64,000 nt of DNA from Streptomyces xantholiticus (GCF_014651015.1 NZ_BMWB01000003.1:118813-182812); one strand, 5' to 3'. Shown: positions 26,146 through 34,716, counted from the stretch's first letter. Notes: generated by a model not told the origin, from the letters alone. Translations and numbers: made by a program.

Positions 26146-26356
26146 GGCCACGCACCCGCGCAGAACCACTGTCCTGGGCGCACACCCGTTGCCACTCGAA
26201 TTCAGGCACCTGATGAGGTCGGTGTCGCGCACGGCGTTCACGGCAGAGCGGAACAGGCGGAGCCGTGCCTGGTTAGGCCTTGTCCGGCGGATCATGCCTG
26301 GGCCGTGATGGTCTGGCTCGCCCGTCTTCGGCGTTGTCGTCTGGTGAGGGAGGAGA

Positions 26357-27349
26357 ATGAGCGGCATGACCATGGTGAAGGACATCGATGTCCGCGGTAT
26401 GCAGCACTGTGAGACGACGGCGCTGGGCGTGCTGCTGCGGCATGAGGGACTCGACTTGTCCGAGCCCATGCTGTTCGGGCTTGGCTCCGGGCTGTCCTTC
26501 GTCTACTGGGACAGCAAGGACATGGGTTTTCCCTTCCTGGGAGGCCGGGTCAAGCCGTTCGAGCTCACCAGGAACCTGGCCGCCGTACTCGGGCTTGAGC
26601 TGCTGGTCGGGGAGACCACCTCTCCGCGTAAGGCATGGCAGAACGTGGCGGCGTCCATCGACGCCGGTCGGCCGGTCGGCCTTCAGCTCGACAGCTACCA
26701 CCTGGACTACTTCAGCACCAAGGTGCACTTCGGCGGGCACGTCGTGGCCATGTACGGCTACGACGAACAGGACGCCTACCTGGTGGATACCGACCCGCAG
26801 GGCGGAGCCGTTTCGACCAGCCTCGCCGGCCTGGCCAGGGCCAGAGCCGAGCGCGGCCCCATGACCGCCAAGCACCGCTCCTTCACCATCACAGCGCCCA
26901 GCAGCCTGACGTCACCGCAGGACCGGATCATCCCCGCGATCAAGACCTGCGCCGACGCCTTCCTGAACCCGCCCATCGCGAACCTGGGCCACCGGGGCAT
27001 CGAGAAGACCGCGAAGCAAGTGCCGAAGTGGCTGCAGCGCAGCGACAATCCGCGGGAGGACCTGCCACTGGCCGCCGTCCTCATGGAGAGGGCCGGCACC
27101 GGCGGCGCCCTGTTCCGCAATCTCTATCGGGACTTCCTCGCCGAGTGTGCCAAGTCGATCGACAGCAGCCACCTGCGCACTGGCCACAGCCTGTATACCG
27201 AGGCCGCCACCCTCTGGACACAGGTGGCCGCACTCATCGGGACAGCAGGAGAATCCGGCGAAGCGAAGCACCTCATGCAGGCCGGCTCGATCCTCCACGA
27301 GCTCTCGCGCATCGAACGCGATGCGATGCAGGCACTCAACATGCTCTAG
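26357..27349 (+). CDS. BtrH N-terminal domain / DUF4872-type protein
   Basis: 330 residues with a ribosome site GGGAGGAG before the ATG. The N-terminal half (about 10-150) resembles the BtrH N-terminal domain, a papain-like fold: QHCETTALGVLLRHEGLDL (candidate nucleophile C18), FGLGSGLSFVYW, and VHFGGHVVAMYGYDEQDAYL (candidate His and Asp). The C-terminal half (DLPLAAVLMERAGTGGALFR, LYRDFLAECAKSID) fits the DUF4872 partner domain. BtrH transfers an acyl chain to the aminoglycoside butirosin. Homologues elsewhere have unknown substrates. No antibiotic cluster is nearby. It is the second intact gene in the glnA2-bounded segment, 211 bases after the phosphatase. Confidence 0.8.
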   Translation: MSGMTMVKDIDVRGMQHCETTALGVLLRHEGLDLSEPMLFGLGSGLSFVYWDSKDMGFPFLGGRVKPFELTRNLAAVLGLELLVGETTSPRKAWQNVAASIDAGRPVGLQLDSYHLDYFSTKVHFGGHVVAMYGYDEQDAYLVDTDPQGGAVSTSLAGLARARAERGPMTAKHRSFTITAPSSLTSPQDRIIPAIKTCADAFLNPPIANLGHRGIEKTAKQVPKWLQRSDNPREDLPLAAVLMERAGTGGALFRNLYRDFLAECAKSIDSSHLRTGHSLYTEAATLWTQVAALIGTAGESGEAKHLMQAGSILHELSRIERDAMQALNML

Positions 27350-27358
27350 CTAGAGCTG

Positions 27359-27418
27359 GGCCGTCTGTGGGGCCGTCGAAGGGCGGCCTTGAGTGACCAA
27401 CAACGACCACAGACGGCC
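27359..27418. repeat. Inverted repeat of GGCCGTCTGTGG, also present at the left end of the segment
   Basis: GGCCGTCTGTGG at 27359-27370 and its complement at 27407-27418 form a 12-bp inverted repeat just after the BtrH-like gene. The same word, extended to CTGGGCCGTCTGTGG, occurs at 23678-23692 next to the integrase remnant. Both ends of the segment thus carry it just inside the 28-bp repeats. Confidence 0.75.
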
Positions 27419-27482
27419 GCCCGACTGCTGGTCGGGCCGGTCTTGCCTTGGGTCCTCTGAGGTCGCATGCGAGCCGCACAAG

Positions 27483-27510
27483 TTCCTGCGCAACAAGAAG
27501 CAGGAGTGGG
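27483..27510 (+). repeat. 28-bp direct repeat, copy 2 (candidate attR) with displaced glnA2 terminator
   Basis: Identical to 23508-23535. Two bases later follows a copy of the glnA2 terminator arms (27513-27527 and 27533-27547, one mismatch). The roughly 90 bases separating these two parts in the intact gene are missing. This is what a displaced original glnA2 3' end would look like after a deletion. Confidence 0.8.
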
Positions 27511-27673
27511 CGCTCCGGGCCGGCGGTGGTGAACCGTCGGCCCGGAGTGGTCTTCGGCCCGACGACGAGGCGCTGCCGCCGAGTTGTGCGGTCTCGGACA
27601 CACGAGGGAGCGGCCCTTCTGCAGCGCACCCTACCGAGCGCGCTACAGGGGGCCGCTCCCCGGTTACCGGCTC

Positions 27674-29344
27674 TCATCCACCAGTGTTCGCAGCGGATTC
27701 CAAGCACTGGGCGAACGGGTTCTCTTGCAGGCAGCTGTCGAGCGACTTGTCCCACTCGGTCAGCTGCTTGGTTGCCTCGGACTTCTGCCCGGCCGAGGCA
27801 GTCGGGCTCTGGGCCACGTTCAGCGTGTTGTTCACCTGCTTCGCGAAGTTCGTCGCCGCCGCCTGCTGCGCCGGCGGCGTACCGGGCTTCAGAGCAGTCA
27901 CCAGGACGTTCGTCGTCGTCTCCACGACGTTGGTCGCCGTGACCTTCACCGACGACGGGGCGTTCGACTTGAGAACGTCCACCAGGACAGTGGTCGTCGT
28001 CTTCACGGTGTTGGTCACCGCGACCTTCACCGCCGGTGATGCGCCCGACTTCAGAACATTCACCAGAACGTTCGTCGTCGTCTTCACGACATTCGTCACC
28101 GCCACCTTCACAGCCGGCGAAGCATTCGACTTCAGGGCATTCACCAGGACCGTCGTCGACTGCTTCACGGTGTTGGTGACGGCGACCTTGACCGAGTTCG
28201 GGGCGTTCGACTTGAGAACGTTCACCAGGACGGTGGTCGTTGTCTTCACGGTGTTGGTGACGGCGACCTTGACCGAGTTCGGGGCGTTCGACTTGAGAAC
28301 GTTCACCAGGACGGTCGTCGTCGTCTCGACGGTGTTGGTGACGGCGACCTTGACCGAGTTCGGGGCGTTCGACTTGAGAACGTCCACCAGGACACTCGTC
28401 GACTGCTTGACGGTGTTGGTGACGGCGACCTTGACCGAGTTCGAGGCGTTGGAGTTGAGAACGTCCACCAGGACACTCGTCGTCGTCTCGACGGTGTTGG
28501 TGACCGCGACCTTGACGGACGAGGGGGCGTTGGAGTTGAGAACGTCCACCAGGACACTCGTCGTCGTCTCGACGGTGTTGGTGACCGCGACCTTGACGGA
28601 CGAGGGGGCGTTGGAGTTGAGAACGTCCACCAGGACGTCCGTCGTGGTCTCCACGGTGTTCGTCGCCGCGACCTTGACCGAGGAGGGGGCGTTGGAGTTG
28701 AGAACGTCCACCAGGACGTCCGTCGTGGTCTCCACGGTGTTCTTCACCGCCGCCTCCACGGCCGGCGGCTCACCCGACTGGTCGACATTCGCCAGGACAT
28801 TCGTCGACTGCTTCACGATGTTCGCGAGCGCGACCCGCTCACTCAGCGGTGTCTCCGGGTCCTCGACCATCTTCAGCGTCTCGTTCAGATTGCCCGCCGT
28901 CTTCTTGAGCTCTTGGGGGGCGTTCTGCTGGTTGGTCAGGTCGTCGACCCCCTTCTCCAGCTCAGGCGTCAGCTGCTGCAACTCCGCCCTCTTCTCCGCC
29001 GGCGGGGGCGGCGGGTTCTGCGGCGGAGGCGGGGGCGGCGGGTCCGCTGGCGGAGGCGGGTTCTGCGGCGGAGGCGGGGGCGGCGGGTCCGCTGGCGGAG
29101 GCGGGTTCTGCGGCGGAGGCGGGGGCGGCGGCGGAGGCGGGGGCGGCGGGTCCGCTGGCGGCGGCGGGTCCTCCGGCGGAGGCGGCGGAGGCGGGGTGGG
29201 TTGGGCAGGTACTGCGGTCGTGGCCTGCGCGACTGCTTGGTGCGCTGCCTCAGCAGTCGCCACGCTTGTCGACAGCGCAAGCGTCGCAGCCAAGCAGGAG
29301 GCGCCGACGAAACGGAAGACTCGTTGCTGGGGGGTTCTGGACAT
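27674..29344 (-). CDS. Secreted proline-rich tandem-repeat protein, function unknown
   Basis: 556 residues from the ATG at 29344 (a GTG 24 bases upstream is possible). Signal peptide about 1-33 (GASCLAATLALSTSVATAEA). Residues 47-116 are almost pure proline with regular QN and AD spacers, a likely wall-spanning stalk. After a short helical linker, eleven well-kept 27-residue units plus a degenerate one at each end fill residues about 173-523. The unit reads like ETTTSVLVDVLNSNAPSSVK followed by VAVTNTV. The C-terminus has a cysteine pair (CLQENPFAQC). No sortase signal or catalytic motif is seen. A surface or matrix adhesin-like role is an inference from layout. It stands outside the glnA2-bounded segment. 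Confidence 0.8.
   Translation of the reverse strand: MSRTPQQRVFRFVGASCLAATLALSTSVATAEAAHQAVAQATTAVPAQPTPPPPPPPEDPPPPADPPPPPPPPPPPPPQNPPPPADPPPPPPPQNPPPPADPPPPPPPQNPPPPPAEKRAELQQLTPELEKGVDDLTNQQNAPQELKKTAGNLNETLKMVEDPETPLSERVALANIVKQSTNVLANVDQSGEPPAVEAAVKNTVETTTDVLVDVLNSNAPSSVKVAATNTVETTTDVLVDVLNSNAPSSVKVAVTNTVETTTSVLVDVLNSNAPSSVKVAVTNTVETTTSVLVDVLNSNASNSVKVAVTNTVKQSTSVLVDVLKSNAPNSVKVAVTNTVETTTTVLVNVLKSNAPNSVKVAVTNTVKTTTTVLVNVLKSNAPNSVKVAVTNTVKQSTTVLVNALKSNASPAVKVAVTNVVKTTTNVLVNVLKSGASPAVKVAVTNTVKTTTTVLVDVLKSNAPSSVKVTATNVVETTTNVLVTALKPGTPPAQQAAATNFAKQVNNTLNVAQSPTASAGQKSEATKQLTEWDKSLDSCLQENPFAQCLESAANTGG
27851..28741. repeat. 81-bp tandem repeat array (about 11 units)
   Basis: The DNA coding for the 27-residue repeats has an exact 81-bp period. 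Neighbouring units are nearly identical in several places (for example around 28,494-28,655), which points to recent unit duplication or conversion, and the outer units are more diverged. Confidence 0.9.
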
Positions 29345-29754
29345 GGTTGTCCCAAGTGTGGTTTCCACGTACTGGTTTGGCCTGCGGAACGCGGCCCGGA
29401 GGACGGCGACGGCCTGTGGTCACGGAGTTCCACAGATCGACGACGCACAGTCCATACAAGACCCACTGTTCCCCCGCTCGGCGCATCCCGCAACGCGGGA
29501 ACGCCGTGCTCCGGCCTGCTAAGAGGGCATGCGATCCATGGAGTTGGCGTTCGCCGTGCGTATCGCGGTGACCTCTGCGACGCCCGCCAGGGCGTTGAAC
29601 GCAAGTGCTTGCCGGTGCTGCGGCGGTACGCCGCCTCACGGCCGCACACTTGCCGGGCCGGCGGCAACAGGGCGCCGGCCCGACCCGTGCGCCTGGCAGT
29701 GCTGTGGCGTGCGGTGCGGCGGGGGAGCCGCCGCGTCATGGGGAGGGGGCCGCG
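29345..29754. other. Intergenic region, no gene seen
   Basis: 410 bases upstream of the repeat-protein gene. Should contain its promoter. I see no coding pattern or structured repeat. Confidence 0.5.
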
Positions 29755-29901
29755 ATGCGGCAACGGAGATGCAAGTGGTGCGGCCGTGAACTACCGCGTC
29801 GGAGCCGGTGGCGCGCCAGGCGCTACTGCCGTTGTCGGCGCCAGGTCTGCTACCGGGTGAAATCGACGGTCGAGACCGTACTGGACGGCCTGAGCGGCTG
29901 A
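29755..29901 (+). CDS. Small Cys-rich basic protein (zinc-ribbon-like)
   Basis: 48 residues from the ATG at 29755, preceded by GGGGAGGGGGCC. MRQRRCKWCGRELPRRSRW and ARRYCRCRRQVCYRVK give a CxxC plus CxC(x4)C pattern with many arginines, then a short helix ending VLDGLSG. This is consistent with a small zinc-binding, nucleic-acid-contacting protein of the kind annotated as hypothetical in Streptomyces. Function and partner are unknown. The frame extends upstream, but that part is not protein-like. Confidence 0.5.
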   Translation: MRQRRCKWCGRELPRRSRWRARRYCRCRRQVCYRVKSTVETVLDGLSG

Positions 29902-30009
29902 GGAATCAGGTCAGAAGCTGTCCGTATTCCTCGTTCGTGCGGATGCGAAACGCGCCCGGTGCGGTGACCCTGGAGTCGCGGGGGACCCTGCGTCGAGGAG
30001 GAAAACCCC

Positions 30010-30219
30010 ATGTCCATGATGGACAAGCTCAAGAACATGCTCAAAGGCCACCCTGAGCGGACTGACCAGGGAATCGAGAAGGCCGGCGACTACGTGGACG
30101 ACAAGACCCAGGGCAAGCACAGGCGCCACGTGGACACCGCGCAGGACCGGATGAGGGACCAGTACGGAGGCGGCGGCACCGCCGGTACGGAACGCCGCGA
30201 CGAGCCCCCTCCCCAGTGA
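30010..30219 (+). CDS. Rv0909/MT0933-like antitoxin family protein
   Basis: 69 residues, with GAGGAGG ahead of the ATG at 30010. The sequence DKLKNMLKGHPERTDQGIEK, AGDYVDDKTQGKHRRHVDTA, QDRMRDQYGG matches the short amphipathic-helix proteins annotated as the antitoxin partner in the mycobacterial Rv0909-Rv0910 pair. No toxin-like SRPBCC gene is adjacent, so it is an orphan. In Streptomyces such proteins, also resembling CsbD-like stress proteins, usually occur alone. A toxin-antitoxin role is therefore unproven. Confidence 0.75.
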   Translation: MSMMDKLKNMLKGHPERTDQGIEKAGDYVDDKTQGKHRRHVDTAQDRMRDQYGGGGTAGTERRDEPPPQ

Positions 30220-30234
30220 CCCCACCTGTAGGGA

Positions 30235-30278
30235 ACGGCCCGGCCCGGGCGGTGGCGCGAGCCCCCGGCCCGGGCCGT
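30235..30278. terminator. Hairpin after the antitoxin-like gene
   Basis: ACGGCCCGGCC at 30235-30245 pairs with GGCCCGGGCCGT at 30267-30278, with one bulged base, 16 bases after the stop codon. Confidence 0.6.
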
Positions 30279-30312
30279 GGCGTGTCGGCGTCCGGTCGGC
30301 CCAGGACGGGCG

Positions 30313-30352
30313 CGCTGACACGCCCCGCCCTCGTGGGCGGGGCCCTGTCAGC
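30313..30352. terminator. Hairpin at the end of the VOC gene
   Basis: GCTGACACGCCCCGCCC pairs with GGGCGGGGCCCTGTCAGC (one bulge) around the loop TCGT. It overlaps the stop codon of the minus-strand VOC gene at 30348 and can also end transcripts from the left. Confidence 0.6.
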
Positions 30353-30779
30353 GCTCCGACAGCGGAGCCGGTGCTTCCTGGACGCACCAGCTGTTGCCGT
30401 CCGGGTCCTTGAAGAACATGAACGAGTTCCACTCCTCGCCCGTACCCTCCTCCCAGCCCGTCGCGCCGACGTGCTGGATCGAGCTCACCGGGACGCCGCG
30501 CGACATCAGCTCGGAGTGGGCCTTCGCGATGTCCGTGACGCACAGCTGGAGCCCGTGGAGTGTGCCGGGGGACATGGTGGGCTGGTCGGGATGCGGCGGC
30601 ATGCCGCTCAGCAGGGCGATGGAGCAGCGCGATCCCGGCGGGGTCAGCTGGATGATCCGCATGCCCGGAGCGACCTCGGAGTCGAGGTCGACCTTGAAGC
30701 CGCAGGCCTCTGCGTAGAAGGTCTTCGAGCGGTCCATGTCCGTGACCGGGACGGGGACGACTTCCAGGGTCAGTTCCAC
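30348..30779 (-). CDS. VOC family protein (glyoxalase/bleomycin-resistance fold)
   Basis: 143 residues, one vicinal-oxygen-chelate domain with two beta-alpha-beta-beta-beta modules. The first begins LEVVPVPVTDMDRSKTFYAE and the second GLQLCVTDIAKAHSELMSRG, ending NSFMFFKDPDGNSWCVQEAP, the usual PDGN end motif. Members include antibiotic-binding proteins and small dioxygenase-like enzymes, and this copy's ligand is unknown. It follows the PPOX gene on the same strand (25 bases), so the two probably form an operon. Confidence 0.88.
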   Translation of the reverse strand: MELTLEVVPVPVTDMDRSKTFYAEACGFKVDLDSEVAPGMRIIQLTPPGSRCSIALLSGMPPHPDQPTMSPGTLHGLQLCVTDIAKAHSELMSRGVPVSSIQHVGATGWEEGTGEEWNSFMFFKDPDGNSWCVQEAPAPLSER

Positions 30780-30804
30780 GGTGTTCCCTTCGTGGGGGCG
30801 GCTG

Positions 30805-31320
30805 TCACTGTGCGAAGCGCCAGCGGGTCTGGCCGAACGGGTCGCCCTTCGCGAAGCCGAAGGCCGTCCTTGGCGCCACCCGGAATACCAGTGCTTCGCC
30901 GGCTTCGTGCACGAACACGCCGTCGCCGACCGTGAACGTCCAGTCCGGACCGTACTTGTGCGCGTATGCGTCCGCCAGAGCGCGCAGTGTCGGTTCGTCG
31001 GTCACGCGCACCGCCTCGCCCTCGACGACCACGTCGTACCCCTCGCTCAGTGACGGGACTCCGGTGGTGAGGACGACCTCCTGGTTCTCCCGGAGGTTCT
31101 TCGCCTTTCGTTCCCCGGGGCCGGTGCAGAAGTGCAGAGACTCGTCGTGCCAGACGGCGATCAGCGGGGTGACGTGCGGGCGGCCGTCCGGCCGTACGGT
31201 CGTCAGCCAGAACACCTCGGCGTCGCGGAGCTGAGCTGCCGCGTCCGACCAGTCGGCCGCGGACGCCTTCGGGTCGCTGAAGCGGGTGTCGAGCTCTGGC
31301 AAGGGCTGGGCCTGTGGCAT
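30805..31320 (-). CDS. Pyridoxamine-5'-phosphate-oxidase-like (PPOX/FDOR) protein
   Basis: 171 residues. Split beta-barrel flavoprotein type: AAQLRDAEVFWLTTVRPDGR, then PHVTPLIAVWHDESLHFCTG, GERKAKNLRENQEVVLTTG, and a C-terminal TRWRF motif (FGQTRWRFAQ) seen in this superfamily. Such proteins bind FMN, F420 or heme, and many Streptomyces members are F420-linked, but the sequence alone does not decide this. The first gene of a likely two-gene unit with the VOC protein. Divergent from glnE with about 211 bases between starts. Confidence 0.88.
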   Translation of the reverse strand: MPQAQPLPELDTRFSDPKASAADWSDAAAQLRDAEVFWLTTVRPDGRPHVTPLIAVWHDESLHFCTGPGERKAKNLRENQEVVLTTGVPSLSEGYDVVVEGEAVRVTDEPTLRALADAYAHKYGPDWTFTVGDGVFVHEAGEALVFRVAPRTAFGFAKGDPFGQTRWRFAQ

Positions 31321-31531
31321 GGCGGCGGTCCTCTCGGTCGGCGACGCCTTTCGTCTGACACGGTCTGCGAATGTGTAGACCGCGCCCGGCCTTCGTACTC
31401 ATCGGTCCGTGCACACCGGCCGGCCGGCGGACCCGCACCGCACCGCGTGGTCCGCCGGGCCCGGCGCCTCGGCCTGCGGCTACGCTCGAGCGCAGACGGC
31501 GGGACGGGACACGGCAGGACGGGAGACCGGG

Positions 31532-34519
31532 ATGACGGTTCCGGGGCGCAGGAGCAGTACCTTCACCCGGTTGCTGAAGCACGGCTTCACCGACCCTTCC
31601 GCCGCCGCACGGCTCCTCGATCTGCCCGACATGTCGTCGGTGCGCAGCGACCCGGTCCTCCTCGACGCCCTCGGCGCCACCGCCGACCCCGACCTCGCCC
31701 TGCGCTCCCTCGTCCGCCTCGCCGAGGCCCACGAGCGGGGCGAACGGCGCCGGTTCCTGGACAACCTGATCACCGCCAAACCGCTGCGCGACCGGCTGCT
31801 CGGCGTCCTCGGCGCGTCGGAGGCGCTCGGGGACCACCTCGCCCGCCACCCCCGCGACTGGTACGCCCTCGCCACCTACGAGTCGGCCGACCTGCACCCG
31901 GGCGTCGAGGACTTCGAACGCGGACTCGCCGACGCCACCGACGCGGTGTCCCTGCGCGTCTCCTACCGCCGCTGTCTGCTGGCCATAGCCGCCCGCGACG
32001 TGTGCGGCACCACCGACGTGGCGGAGGCCGCCGCCGAACTGGCCGACCTCGCCACCGCCACCCTGCGGGCGGCCCTCGCCCTCGCCCGCGCCGCCGCGCC
32101 CGACGACGCCGCTGCCTGCCGGCTCGCCGTCATCGCCATGGGCAAGTGCGGCGGCCACGAGCTCAACTACGTCTCCGACGTCGACGTCATCTTCGTGGCC
32201 GAGCCCGTCAACGGCACCGAGGAGGCCAAGGCGCTGCAGGCAGCGACCCGTCTCGCCTCCCACCTGATGCGCATCTGCTCGGAGACGACCGTCGAAGGCA
32301 CCATCTGGCCCGTCGATGCCAATCTTCGGCCCGAAGGGCGCAACGGACCGCTGGTGCGCACGCTCTCCAGCCATCTCGCCTACTACCAGCGCTGGGCGAA
32401 GACCTGGGAGTTCCAGGCGCTCCTCAAGGCCAGGCCCGTCGCCGGCGACGCCGCGCTGGGGCAGGCATACGCGGAGGCGGTCGCCCCGCTGGTCTGGCAG
32501 GCAGCGGAACGCGAGAACTTCGTCGCCGACGTCCAGAAGATGCGCCGCCGCGTCGTCGACAACATCCCCGCCGCCGAGATCGAACGCGAACTCAAACTGG
32601 GGCCCGGTGGACTGCGGGACGTCGAGTTCGCCGTGCAGCTGCTGCAACTCGTCCACGGCCGCAGCGACGCCACCCTGCACAGCGGCACCACCCTCGAAGC
32701 CCTCCAGGCCCTCGCCGCCGGCGGCTACGTCGGCCGGGCGGACGCTGCGCAACTGGACGAGGCGTACCGCTTTCTGCGGGCCATGGAGCACCGCATCCAG
32801 CTCCACAAGCTGCGCCGCACCCACCTGGTGCCCGAGGACGAGGCCGACCTGCGCCGCCTCGCGCGCTCCCTCGACCTGCGTACCGACCCCGTCGCCACCC
32901 TCAACCGGGAGTGGAGGCGGCATACGTCCGTCGTCCGCCGTCTGCACGAGAAGATCTTCTACCGGCCGCTGCTCGACGCCGTCGCCCAGCTCGCCCCCGG
33001 CGAGACCCGGCTCAGCCCCAAGGCCGCGGGCCAGCGCCTCGAGGCCCTCGGATACGCCGACCCCGCCGCCGCGCTGCGCCACCTCGAGGCGCTCGCCTCC
33101 GGGGTGAGCCGCAAGGCCGCCATCCAGCGCACCCTGCTGCCCGTCCTGCTCGGCTGGTTCGCCGACTCGGCCGACCCCGACGCGGGCCTCCTCGGCTTCC
33201 GCAAGGTGTCCGACGCGCTCGGCAAGACCCCCTGGTACCTGCGGCTGCTGCGCGATGAAGGAGCGGCCGCGGAGAACCTGGCGCGTGTGCTGTCCGCCGG
33301 GCGGCTCGCGCCCGACCTGCTTCTGCGCGCGCCGGAGGCCGTCGCCATCCTCGGCGACCTGGAAGGGCTGCGGCCGCGCGGCAGGGACCACCTCGAACAG
33401 GAGGTCCTCGCCGCCGTCGGCCGCGCCGACACCGCGGAGGCGGCGGTCGCCGCGGCTCGCGGGGTACGGCGCCGGGAGCTGTTCCGTACCGCGGCCGCCG
33501 ACCTCATCGGCTCCTACGGCACCGAGGAAAGCCCCGCCGAGGGCGATCCCGGCGCCTTGGTGGACCGCGTCGGCGACGCCGTCACCGAGCTGACCGCCGC
33601 CACCGTCGCGGGCGCGCTGCGCGCCGCCGTACGCGACCAGTGGGGCGACACCCTGCCCACCCGCTTCGCGGTCATCGGCGTCGGACGCTTCGGCGGCCAC
33701 GAGCTCGGCTACGGCTCCGACGCGGACGTGCTCTTCGTCCACGAGCCGCGCGACGGCGTCGAGGAACAGGAAGCCGCACGGGCCGCGAACTCGGTCGTCG
33801 CCGAGATGCGCCGGCTGCTGCAGCTGCCGACCGCCGACCCGCCTCTGCTGATCGACGCCGACCTGCGGCCCGAGGGCAAGAGCGGGCCGCTGGTGCGCAC
33901 GCTCGCCTCGTACCAGGCGTACTACCGCCGGTGGTCCCTGACGTGGGAGAGCCAGGCACTGCTGCGGGCCCGGCCGATGGCGGGCGACCCCGCGCTCGGC
34001 GAAGCGTTCGTCGAGCTGATCGACCCGCTGCGGTATCCGCCACGGGGACTCGGGGACGAGGCAGCGCGTGAGATCCGGCGGCTGAAGGCGCGCATGGAGT
34101 CCGAACGGCTGCCGCGGGGCGCCGACCCGACCCTGCACACCAAGCTCGGCCGGGGCGGGCTGAGCGACGTCGAATGGACCGTCCAGCTCCTTCAGATGCG
34201 GCACGGCGCGGCCGAGCCGGGCCTGCGGACCACGCGTACCCGCGAGGCCCTCGCGGCGGCGCGCGCGGCGGATCTCATCTCCACGGACGACGCCCGCACC
34301 CTCGACGAGGCCTGGGTCCTCGCGACCCGCGTCCGCAACGGCGTGATGCTGGTCCGCGGCCGGGCGGGCGACACCTTCCCCTCCGACGCGCGGGAGCTGG
34401 CGGCGGTGGGGCGGTACCTGGGGTACGGGCCCGGGCATGTGGGGGACATGCTGGACGACTACCGGAGGGTGACGCGCAGGGCGCGGGGTGTGATGGAGAG
34501 GGTCTTCTACGACGCGTAG
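31532..34519 (+). CDS. glnE: Bifunctional [glutamine synthetase] adenylyltransferase/deadenylyltransferase
   Basis: 995 residues from the ATG at 31532, preceded by GGGAGACCGGG. The frame is open further upstream, but the extra residues are not conserved. It adds AMP to, and removes it from, the regulatory tyrosine of GlnA according to nitrogen state. Two nucleotidyltransferase domains are visible. The N-terminal one (about 200-330) has GGHELNYVSDVDVIFVAEP, with NLRPEGRNGPLVRTL. The C-terminal one (about 715-830) has GGHELGYGSDADVLFVHEP, with LRPEGKSGPLVRTL. Both Asp pairs are intact. Each is followed by a helical domain (GGLRDVEFAVQLLQL and GGLSDVEWTVQLLQM). The length is normal for actinobacteria. 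In this genome glnE and its target glnA are 27 kb apart. Confidence 0.96.
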   Translation: MTVPGRRSSTFTRLLKHGFTDPSAAARLLDLPDMSSVRSDPVLLDALGATADPDLALRSLVRLAEAHERGERRRFLDNLITAKPLRDRLLGVLGASEALGDHLARHPRDWYALATYESADLHPGVEDFERGLADATDAVSLRVSYRRCLLAIAARDVCGTTDVAEAAAELADLATATLRAALALARAAAPDDAAACRLAVIAMGKCGGHELNYVSDVDVIFVAEPVNGTEEAKALQAATRLASHLMRICSETTVEGTIWPVDANLRPEGRNGPLVRTLSSHLAYYQRWAKTWEFQALLKARPVAGDAALGQAYAEAVAPLVWQAAERENFVADVQKMRRRVVDNIPAAEIERELKLGPGGLRDVEFAVQLLQLVHGRSDATLHSGTTLEALQALAAGGYVGRADAAQLDEAYRFLRAMEHRIQLHKLRRTHLVPEDEADLRRLARSLDLRTDPVATLNREWRRHTSVVRRLHEKIFYRPLLDAVAQLAPGETRLSPKAAGQRLEALGYADPAAALRHLEALASGVSRKAAIQRTLLPVLLGWFADSADPDAGLLGFRKVSDALGKTPWYLRLLRDEGAAAENLARVLSAGRLAPDLLLRAPEAVAILGDLEGLRPRGRDHLEQEVLAAVGRADTAEAAVAAARGVRRRELFRTAAADLIGSYGTEESPAEGDPGALVDRVGDAVTELTAATVAGALRAAVRDQWGDTLPTRFAVIGVGRFGGHELGYGSDADVLFVHEPRDGVEEQEAARAANSVVAEMRRLLQLPTADPPLLIDADLRPEGKSGPLVRTLASYQAYYRRWSLTWESQALLRARPMAGDPALGEAFVELIDPLRYPPRGLGDEAAREIRRLKARMESERLPRGADPTLHTKLGRGGLSDVEWTVQLLQMRHGAAEPGLRTTRTREALAAARAADLISTDDARTLDEAWVLATRVRNGVMLVRGRAGDTFPSDARELAAVGRYLGYGPGHVGDMLDDYRRVTRRARGVMERVFYDA

Positions 34520-34716
34520 TCCTGGGCGGGCGGCAGCGGGTGGGCGCGTACTGCTGCGCGGGACCCTCTTCCACGCCCTTCTTCTTCCCCTGCGCCTGGC
34601 GGTGCGGGTGGTACCCCGTCCCGACACCGGGCTGCGCCCCGGACAGTAGGCCCTCCGGTGTCGACCGGGCTCCGCCCGTACCGGCGCCACCCGTGCGGCA
34701 TTGTGCCGCGCAGGGG

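Noticed and set aside
26270..26300. GGCCTTGTCCGGCGGATCATG, resembling an end of a Streptomyces insertion sequence
   Set aside because: Only one end is visible, no transposase fragment or second inverted repeat was recognised nearby, so an IS cannot be claimed.
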